From: Mugil cephalus
Lineage: Eukaryota; Chordata; Actinopteri; Mugiliformes; Mugilidae
DNA: 64,000 nt
Assembly: GCF_022458985.1 (NCBI RefSeq)
Contig: NC_061789.1
Coordinates: 8,474,357 to 8,538,356, forward strand
Direction: 5' to 3'
The notes under the pieces were generated by a model. It did not search any database. It was not told where the DNA came from and was given only the letters and a program-made list of their open reading frames with translations. The position numbers and the translations under genes are program-made. Positions 55,467-64,000 of this stretch are shown here, piece by piece. Numbering within the stretch: position 1 is the first letter of the stretch; each line of letters starts with the position of its first letter.

Positions 55467-56948
55467 ACAGCGGTTGTTTTAATGGCCCCGGGGTCGTTCA
55501 AACCCACCCGCTCGGCCATTAAGCTCCAGCACTTTTCGTTTGTTCCCGTCGTCGTTCCTCCCTCCTGTTGAGTCTGCACTGGTCCGTCGAGATCAAGAGA
55601 CGATGAGCTTATAAACAAATAAGGGATCTGAATTGCCTAGAAGCTTGCCTTTGTGTTAGGTTACATTTCATTTACATGTTTACAGGCACGGAGCAATAGA
55701 AATACCTCCCATCAGCCAAGACTCGGTCAGCTCTGAAACCACTGGAACATGACTCGACTTTCCTCAGGACCCTGGTACAACTGTTGCCACTACACTCGTT
55801 TTACAGCCTCCTACAACAACAACCTATCTCAGACTAGATAGTTGTGAAAGAAATGAAACCGTACGGACTCGTTGTTTTTTCTTTTTTCAGGGGGAGGGGG
55901 AAGAAAGTATTCATTGTTCACATCATATTTTTGCAAAACAACATATTTATGTGGTTATTTTTTTGTTAAAATAATCTCTGAAATGCACTGTACGTACAAG
56001 AGTCCATCTTGTATTGGGCGGATTTCATCAACAAGGCCGCTGATGTCGTTTTGATGAAAGCGACGTGGAGCCTTAAAAAAAAAAAAAAAAGAAAGAAAAA
56101 AAAAATATGATTGTATGAATTCTTGTTCAGTTTTGTTCTGCGTACGTTTGCCAAAGGTACTGTGGTGGTGTCATTTTGTGTTTTTATGTGGCATCTACTT
56201 AAACAGAGAAAAAGAGCTGTGAATTAAGTCATTTAGTAGTCTGTATCTTTTGTAGTTTTGTAACTATACGCCGGTTGTGCTGTTAAATGATTTGATCGAT
56301 ATTGCTTAAAGACCTATGGCACACTAAGCCCATCAGAAACTCGGAGGATCAAACTAAGGATCACCAGCTGGAAAGAGTTTTCCACAGATTCATCCTCCAG
56401 GCGTCACAGTCATTTGTAAACTCCAACATGCAGATTAGTTCTTACTTTACCCACTCTTCCTCCCGTCTGAATTAGGTCGAGCACTTTTATCGTCGCAGGA
56501 GGAGCGCAACTCGATGACGTTTCAACCCGTTTGTGTGCTAGAACAATCAATACTAAAGTATTTTAAATGCATTTGCGCTTCGTCCTCGGACATGAGTGGA
56601 AGTTCAGACACTAAAAGAAAAATGATGACTTGATGGGGGTTTTTCTAAGTACTGTAGGCCTCATCCAGGACACAGAGTACACAATGTTTAATAGATTGTG
56701 ACTGTAAATACTTATTTTTTTTGTTTTAAAACTGTTACTCCAGACTGGTTATCGCCTGTGTTTTTATATGTACATAATGCTATATGTATAAATTGAAATT
56801 AGACAAAAGAACATGCCACTTCTACTTGAAATTGCATTTGCTTCATTCCAAAAAGGCAGTTTTCTGTTTTTTGTTTCTACAGTGCAGCGTTTTCTCAATA
56901 GACCTGTGATGTGAATATATCATTTTTGTACGGAGTTCCAATAATAAA
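55467..56948 (+). other. ccnf: ccnf 3' UTR
   Basis: Runs from the TAG at 55464-55466 to AATAAA at 56943-56948. AT-rich with several T-rich tracts; no coding frame. Confidence 0.65.
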
Positions 56949-57432
56949 TAATGTTTCGAATGCCGCGTGTGATGCTTTGCTGCCATGCAGATTGACTGGG
57001 TTTACTTCCAATCAGTTTCCCATTAGCGAGGACGAGTTCGTAACTAATCCCCGGCTTTCTCCAGTGTGCAGTGTGTTATTTCCCCAACCAATTTATTTCT
57101 CTTGGACCCGGAGAAGAAGAAGAAGAAAGGTTTTCTACAATAAATGAATTAGCTGCAAGCGCATTGTAGACTTTTTGCGGCTGGAGATTCCCAGTCGTTA
57201 GGAACCTGAGTTGGAGCCAGGCCTTTAGAAGTGCGGTGGTCTGTAGAAGAGAATAAGGCCACAGTAATAAAACCTTTAGGATAGTATCTTGTTTTTCTGA
57301 TTCTTAATGTCATTTATGAAAAAATATTATAAACCCCTGAAGTGCTCCTATTCCTCTTTAAAAAAAAAAAGAAAAGAAAAGAAGTTAATGACCACTAGGG
57401 GCATTATGACTTTGTTTTTTCCTAATTCTCAC

Positions 57433-57463
57433 TTTAAAATTCCGAGAACCTCGGAATTTTAAA
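57433..57463. repeat. Perfect 14-bp inverted repeat with 3-base loop
   Basis: TTTAAAATTCCGAG (57433-57446), AAC, CTCGGAATTTTAAA (57450-57463). Outer GACTTT / AAAGTC words further out suggest the core of a small MITE. Confidence 0.85.
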
Positions 57464-58199
57464 TATAAAGTCACGACCTTAAACATTCGTTTGTTTTCTG
57501 GTCTAATTCAGTGTTCTGCTGCAACCGTGACACCACTGGCTCAAAGCGTCGAATCCCGAGCTGTGGTTTGGTTTGTTATTTCCAGTCACCCGACCTCCGA
57601 TATCGCAAGCACATCGTGTGCTTATTATATTATTAATATCCAGTTAAATAACAGGTTTGTTCTCAGTCTGTCAGGATTAAGTCCAGCATGTGTTTTGCAG
57701 ATTTATGGCAACAGATATTACACGGACGCCACAAAACCGAAGGATGAAATTGAACTGCATTGTGGAAATGATGGAATCCAGCCATTCTGGAGCTCGATAT
57801 TAGGAACGAATATAATATAATGACCCCAACTTTTCCTCTTGCTATTTTTTTACCTGTTGATTGGTGGTTGGGAAAGCAGATTTGGGACCCTGAGGCCGCT
57901 GGTTTGAATATTGTCTACATTAATAGCCGAGGTGCATTAAGCGAGAACCAAACCTGTGTGTGCAAACGACAGCAATTTCCTTGTACGTGTCTGCAAAGCG
58001 AATCCATCCGATTGACATTTATTTAGGCTTTGCACATTGTTAACCTCTTTACGCCGCCTCCCTCTGGGAAGAGCTGCGGAGCAATCAAATAAATGCTGGT
58101 GACTCCAGACTGCGCAATCAACAGTGCAATTCAATGTGTAACCTCTGACACACATTGAAATATGTATTTATATTTCTTCCTGCTGCTTTGACCTCTTTT

Positions 58200-58408
58200 T
58201 ATTTTATTACTGGCTGACAAGTTATTGATTGAGTGGCTTTTATGCGCCGTCTTTTCTCTTATCTGCACCTTAGTGTCTTTTATAATGTGTTTGTTTTTAT
58301 AGTGTTTTTTATAAGGTTTTTTTAAACTGTGTTGTTCTTTTGCTCTTGCTCAAAAAGAGGAGACGACTTTAACTCTCGTTGTACAAGGACAATAAAAGCA
58401 TTCTGATT
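58200..58408 (+). repeat. LINE-like 3' tail with (ATTCTG)n end
   Basis: The segment ends CTCGTTGTACAAGGACAATA then AAAGCATTCTGATTCTGAT. This tail style is shared by fish L2/Rex-type retrotransposons. The 5' part is missing. Confidence 0.55.
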
Positions 58409-58456
58409 CTGATACATGAAATCTGAAATATGACTATGCACTCTAAACAAAATAGT

Positions 58457-58581
58457 GCCTGGTCTGGCTTAGGTGGGTGGTACATGTCTAAGTAACATCC
58501 GCAGGAATGAATGCCAGACATCCATCCAAACAGCTCTTACTCCTCCTGTCAGTGGTCATAATGTTATGCCCGATCGGCGTG
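58457..58581 (-). mobile_element. Partial Tc1/mariner-like element, inverted
   Basis: Contains GCCTGGTCTGGCTTAGGTGG and GTGGTACATGTCTAAGTAAC (inverse of the left-half family block) and ends CATAATGTTATGCCCGATCGG. The other terminus is missing. Confidence 0.65.
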
Positions 58582-60072
58582 CCAAGCGTGTTGTTGTCTG
58601 TTGTGCTCGGCACAGGAACGGTAACACGAAACCCTTAAACCTTTGCGTGGCATGTCAAGTCAGTGAGTGAGCTTTGGAGTAGAGCGTTGCAGAAGAAATG
58701 TTATCAGCTTCTCCTGTCTGTGGTTTTATTGTTGTGGCAGATCTGTGTGTATACATAGCAAATAAACACGTTATTTTGGTTTTACATACTAACCTAAAAT
58801 CATTAGGGCAATGCTCATTGATCATAAAGGTCAAATGGAGTTGCGATAGCTTAGAGCTCAGTGTTTACTTTTATAAACATTATTTAACAATGATTAAATG
58901 ATGTAGAAGCAACTAGTGATAGACGCCAAACTGTGTATCTTTGGTATTATTCCTGTAAATCACAACCTTAGCAAAGAAAACAAATCTATGATTACTTTTT
59001 GCAGGTTACAAGCTAAATATACCAATTTTTTTGTTTTAAATCCCCCACCAAACCAACTGTTTCTGGCTTGCACACACATTAAAGGGTACTGTAACTGTCT
59101 CATCTTTGACAGAATGTGGAAATATTTTATGGTGCTCTAAGAGAGGAGGAAAGCATCGGAGGCATAATCTCCTTGCTTGTCAACCATGAACAAATGTACT
59201 TAGTGTACATCTGTTTGTCTTTGCTTTTCTCTTCGGGACAATATATACACCAGTCAGATGAGCGCTGCTGTGATAGTTCTGTTCTGCACCTGTATTATTT
59301 GCTCCCGTGTGTTTATTTTCTTTGAAAAATTAATAAATTCAAGTTGTTATTGTGCTTTTCAAAGGCTGGGTACACGGCAAACTATTAGCGTTAGCATTTT
59401 TCCGTACAGGAACAGTGCACGGTTAAATAACTCTGGTGACAGACTCAACATACTTTCGTCTTATGAACATGAAAAAGATAAGGAAGCAGATACAAAAGAA
59501 AGTTGACGCATGATAACATCAGCCGATAGATGCGTGCATCAGTGCGCGAGCACACCTGGACACGTGCCCACACAGCCATACCTGCACGCACGTCTCCAGA
59601 AAGATTACAGGAACTTTTCTGATTTCAGAACCAGACTTTGCGTCTTTTGAATGGCAAATTATGGCGTGTGTGAATGTTTCACTGTGTTCTATTTTATCAG
59701 CATTGTACTGCTGTTCTCTAAGTGTGTGTTGTTGTGTTTTTTGTTCGCACATGAACCCTCTTTGCTGGTGCAACTTTTCTCTCACGTCCGTCACGTCTGC
59801 CTTCTCAGCCAGCTTGTAAAAGACACATTTTGATCTCAAGCAGTCTGCCTGGTAAAATAGATAAATAAATACACACATATATGTACCTAACATGCTTCTA
59901 CCTACCTACACCATGTGTACAGTATGGCAGGATCTCAAAAAATAAATTAATAAACACACTTATTGGGGGGAAAACGACGTAGAATTACAATACACTGTGG
60001 AAATTAGTTTTATTTTAATAAATAAATAAAATAAATCATAACTGTGACACTGCGTGAACCCCAGCTGTTGGA

Positions 60073-60112
60073 GTCACGTGACGCGCCGAGCCAGTCGAGG
60101 GGGTCACGTGAC
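60073..60112. promoter_or_regulatory. abca3: Two CLEAR-type GTCACGTGAC palindromes at the abca3 promoter
   Basis: Identical 10-bp palindromes at 60073-60082 and 60103-60112, centres 30 bp apart, directly before a GC-rich stretch that likely holds the abca3 start site. GTCACGTGAC is the consensus bound by TFEB/TFE3 (CLEAR element), which drives lysosomal genes. Confidence 0.75.
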
Positions 60113-61503
60113 TTGTTTTGTTGACGTTTGTCGCTGCATTTTCGAGCCTTGAATCCAGCGGCTGGTGCAATGTCATCACATCGCTACCAGCAGCAGGCAG
60201 CAAACTGAAGAGGGGGCACTAAACCCGGACGGGGCTGCCGACGGACGTCCTCGGCTTCACTCATGCTATAACCGAGCGTCAGGTGAAGGAGAAGGAGGCC
60301 CGCGGCGATGCCACTTTCGTTGTCGCTGTAGGACAATAAGGAGGAACTGTTGTTTTCACCTCGACAGGAGCAGCGAGACCACGGCTTCTTCCCCCCACAC
60401 CGACACGCTCTTATTTTCTTTTGAGGTAACTAAGAGAATTCTTAAAGTAAAACGCGCTTTCTTTTGAGATACATTATCAGCGGTGTGAAATGACAACGTG
60501 TCGGTGAGTCAGCGCAGGGTATTTCTGCATTTCCTAGCTTTTGTGCCTCTGCTCCATTAATTTGCATTCATCAGACTCCCAGTAGGGATTGACGGGCAGG
60601 TCGACCGTCCAATCAGGAGAGGCCGAACGGCGCCTCGGACCAATCAGAGACGAGGAAGTCCGTCTCTCGTGGGAAAGGGTCTCGTCCCGAATGGCTAATG
60701 TTTGCTAGCACAAATAAAACACGGTTGTTCCGAAATAGTTTGACCTCGTTTACGGGGGAAATTCTTGCAGATATAAATGGAACCGATGTGAAATTCAGAC
60801 CGAGCAAGCACGGCCAGTTTTGTCCCGTTTTAAGCTGTAAAATGGGAGAAAAATGAGGAGAAAATACGTGTGCTGTATGTGAGACTCCATAGAGGCAAAC
60901 ATGGTCCCTGTGGCTTTAATAGTATAATTTAATAGTAATTGTTATTGATCACTCTCAGTGCACTGTGTCTATTTATGTATGTGTTCAAATGCGCTGATAA
61001 TCTTGGTAGTGTTGGTGTATAGGTACTTTCCATTCATATCAGTGCTCGGATTTTCCCCCTTTTTTGTTGATTTGCGTGTGGTTGAGGTGTCATCAAATTT
61101 GTTTTTTGAATGGCAGCAGGTTTTCATCCTTTTAAATTTAGATGCATCTTTCACACCTTATTCTGTGTTTCTCACCCAACTCGTGGGATTTGTTTTATCT
61201 CGTGGGGACAGTTGTCATGCTTACATCATGCAATGATGATACTGATGATTACTCAATTTCACTTCTCTTTTCTATTGTTTTTCTCTGTTTATTTTAAGAG
61301 AAAAGAAATCGAAGGCCTCATTCTGCCCCTGCAGCTGTTTTTATTTTATTTATATATATATATAAAGATTCCTTCATCAAACATTCATGCCTAACCTGAA
61401 ATTAAAAATGGCGCTCTCCCTCTCTCTCTGTCTCCTGCCACTTTAGAAATCAACCCACAACAACGTATCCTGTAAAAAACAACAACAACAACAACAAAAA
61501 AAA
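60113..61503 (+). other. abca3: abca3 5' UTR exons and first intron
   Basis: GC-rich probable noncoding exon up to 60425 (donor GTAACT at 60426). After the intron, acceptor CACTTTAG at 61446 starts 57 bp of 5' UTR (61447-61503) before the ATG. Splice sites are good matches, but the transcript start is inferred. Confidence 0.5.
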
Positions 61504-63573
61504 ATGGCTGTCGCACGACAATTCGGACTGCTCTTGTGGAAAAACTATCTGCAGCAGGTAAGTTGAAAGAAAGTGCACCTCCACCCCCCCTCCGGCCCGG
61601 CCTTATTAGGACAAGGTTTGCCACTGTGTATTATCATGTCTGTTCACATAGGAGCGGGCTGTGTGACAGTGTTAAAGTTATATGCTCATGGGGGGGGGGG
61701 GGACCATAAATACAGCACACTGACTAACATTTAGTGTCAACAACCTCAGATATTACCCAGGTGCTTCGACAAACGTTGATCCCAGCATGTCAGAGCCGTG
61801 TTAGTGTGTCACATGCTCTAGCTAGGTCAACATGTCGGTCGCTGTCACATATCTTTCCTGTCCTATTTCGTTCACTCTCTTTACCTTTTAGTTAGTTCGT
61901 CGGTTTATTTATTTATTTTTGTGCTGTTGCGACATGGAACACGAGACAGATTCCTTTAGGGGAACGCCGTATCGCCAGTTTCAGTCAGTTTCACCGGCGG
62001 TATTATGTTATTCTACACAATGCCTGATTTCTGCTGATATACTGTGTTGGCACATTGCATAATTTTAAAAAATTTGTATCAGCTCGTGATTTCACAATGC
62101 CACGGGCTATTGGGAAATGGAATCGGCAGCCTGCTGTTTATCATGGTGACATTGCTCCATCACTGTCTGCACTGTCTTCTTTTGGCTGCTGTTGTGGTCT
62201 TTATCTTCAAGTTTCCGTCTGCGGAACACAGACCTGCAGAATAAGTAGAATATGTAATGTGCTTTTCCAGAATGTAGTGAAACTTTTTACCTCCACAAGG
62301 CGATTGTGGACGTTGTGATTTGGGCCGGTAAGAGTTAAGAGTGTAAGGGTGATTAAAAAAAAGTTAGTGAGCATTTGTTTCAAGTACATCTTGTTCATTT
62401 GGTGGTTTCCTGCTGTAAATCAGAAATCAGGTCAGTTTCTTGGGTTTGGCCTGCTCTTTCTATACTCGGTTCTTAGCAAAATATGAGTCTGGTGATGTGC
62501 CATTTGGATTTCATAATGTAGTGGTTTCATGGTTCTGTTTCAACCAGTGCAGAGAATAAATGCACACAACTCAACAGTTTCTGTTTCAAGTTATTTTTCC
62601 GTCAATATATATATATATATTTTTTTACACCGGACGCAACAGTGGGATTTAAGCATCGTGCTTCTCTGATGGCAACGGTTTTATTGTAAACAAAATCAGC
62701 TCAATGGCGATCACGTAACGTAAAGAGTATTACTCTGTTGTCTCGGATGATTGATTATTCCTGACAAATCTTTAGCGGGAATATTCGATGTCAACCGACA
62801 TTTCTCCGCTAAAGGTTTTTGGGAGACAGAACCTGGGGCTGACTTCAAGGCTACAGTGGATTTTGAATACTACTGAAGGCTTTGTTGTTTGCAGATCGAC
62901 TTCTTTACCTGTGAATGATTTATATGAGCACAGGATTAGAGTGAAACAAAAAAAAGCTTGAATTTGTGATACCTACAAGAAAGTGTTTTTTTTAGAAATA
63001 CTTTGTCTATAAATATTAACACTGTTGCTATTTAAATGAGGTTGGAGCTTCTCAAAATCAGCTACACTGACCGAGCATTGTTTAAATGGCAGTTTTTACA
63101 CACATCCAACAAATATTAATGTTTTTATTCACTGGCTACAAGTTGTCCTGAAACTGTCCCATCCATCTGTGAAATAATCTATCATCAGTTGGGTAGAAAT
63201 ACATAAATAATTGATGTTCATGATTTAAAATAACAAATACCCAGTCACGCCATGTCTGTGTACTGTATTTTTATTTCATCGCCACTTTCAAACACATCTC
63301 TCTCCGTTTCGGTTGTGCAGAAACGTCAGATCCTGGTAACGTTGGTGGAGATACTCCTGCCCCTGCTCTTCTCTGGCATCCTCATCGTGCTGCGTCAGAA
63401 GGTCCATTTTAAGGTCTACCCCAATGACACGATCTACGAGAGCTTCGCCGTGGACTCGCTTCCAGAGCAGCATCAGTACATGAGGATCCTGCAGCTGGCC
63501 TACGTGCCCAGCAACTCCAGCGTGGTGCGGCAGGTGGCCGAGGACGTGCGAAGCAGCCTCTTACTCCGCTCAG
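61504..63573 (+). CDS. abca3: ABC transporter A3-like, N-terminal part (2 exons; continues right)
   Basis: ABCA3 moves phospholipids into lamellar bodies and related lysosomal organelles. Exons 61504-61557 and 63321-63573 give 102 residues and a phase-1 end; the remainder is outside. MAVARQFGLLLWKNYLQQ, then [20 protein letters not shown], match the human start MAVLRQLALLLWKNYTLQ and its first membrane helix ([20 protein letters not shown]). The next part begins the first lumenal loop (NDTIYESF, AYVPSNSSVVRQVAEDV), as in ABCA3. The nucleotide-binding domains are not in view, so the subfamily call rests on this similarity and on the neighbour ccnf, which adjoins ABCA3 in human. Fish may carry more than one abca3 copy; which one this is cannot be told. 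Confidence 0.9.
61558..63320. other. abca3: abca3 intron after the first coding exon
   Basis: 1.76 kb, no exon or known repeat recognised. G run at 61690-61702. Confidence 0.6.
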
Positions 63574-64000
63574 GTGGGTGACGGCTACAGTTCAGCACTG
63601 CAGTGTATAAAGCTGAAATCTGTGGAAAAATGAACTGAGCTGAAAATAATTGACGTTTGCCGTTGGTCGGTCCACAGCGAACACACTGATTGGCTCCAAA
63701 GATTAGTCATGTTTTTTCATTTTTATGAAAAAAACTGAGCCAAAAAATGTATATCACATGTTCACAACATTTTCTACTGGTTGAGAGAGGAAGTAATGCA
63801 GTAGACTGACTAAGAATGGACTATTCTACTGTGATGATGAGTAAATATTGTAGAATAATAAAACACATTTGCATGGCCCCATGGTAGCACTGCCCACTGA
63901 TGGGGAAATCCGGGGACATTTACAGCTTAAATTTCTTGACACGTGTATTCACATTTAAACTGCTATGTCTGTGACTGGCTACCATATTAATTATAGATGG
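63574..64000. other. abca3: abca3 intron with part of a dispersed repeat
   Basis: 63752-63932 repeats the internal part of the element at 6964-7669 (ACATTTTCTACTGGTTGAGA; GGGGAAATCCGGGGACATTT). It runs off toward the window edge. Confidence 0.6.

Larger units (their letters stand above)
56949..60072. other. ccnf-abca3 spacer
   Basis: Holds a 14-bp perfect palindrome (57433-57463), a LINE-like tail (58200-58408) and a partial Tc1-like copy (58457-58581). No gene recognised. Confidence 0.55.

Overview
The window looks like nuclear DNA from a teleost fish, probably a percomorph. Its genes are split into many short GT-AG exons. Their products match known vertebrate proteins but with fish-like divergence. 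The introns and spacers are full of Tc1/mariner-like fragments, hAT-like MITEs, CA and TTA microsatellites and LINE tails typical of ray-finned fish. No bacterial, phage or CRISPR feature is present.

Layout, left to right. (1) coro7 (coronin-7), minus strand, first seven coding exons (4352-13954); the rest runs off or lies beyond the left edge. (2) dnaja3 (mitochondrial HSP40, Tid1), plus strand, complete (14423-18907), head-to-head with coro7 across about 470 bp, with a second terminal exon at 19676-19698 for a short isoform. (3) hmox2 (heme oxygenase 2), minus strand, complete (23678-26066), tail-to-tail with dnaja3. (4) tedc2 (tubulin epsilon/delta complex 2), plus (31012-35620), with a tRNA-Thr(AGT) gene in its first intron and one stretch of exon structure unresolved. 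(5) A TMEM100-family two-pass membrane protein, plus (39353-39742), with a roughly 3 kb 3' region. (6) ccnf (cyclin F), plus, all 17 coding exons (46756-55466). (7) abca3-like lipid transporter, plus, first two coding exons (61504-63573), continuing past the right edge.

The gene set corresponds to two blocks of human 16p13.3: ABCA3-CCNF-TEDC2 and CORO7-DNAJA3-HMOX2. In human they lie about 2 Mb apart; here they are joined. The genes are not a pathway. They share a neighbourhood but act separately: Golgi trafficking (coro7), mitochondrial chaperoning (dnaja3), heme breakdown (hmox2), centriole stability (tedc2), SCF ubiquitin ligase (ccnf), lipid export into lamellar bodies (abca3).

The observations most worth following up are a duplicated CLEAR-type palindrome at the abca3 promoter, a six-CCAAT plus CHR promoter at ccnf, a conserved alternative last exon of dnaja3, a perfect 17-bp foldback that begins at the dnaja3 stop codon and abuts a MITE, partial loss of heme regulatory motifs in hmox2, a TMEM100-like gene inside a locus where human has none, and a non-autonomous Tc1-like family with about ten copies, one carrying a telomere-like array. 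I found no convincing wholly new system. All calls come from reading the sequence; no database search was run.
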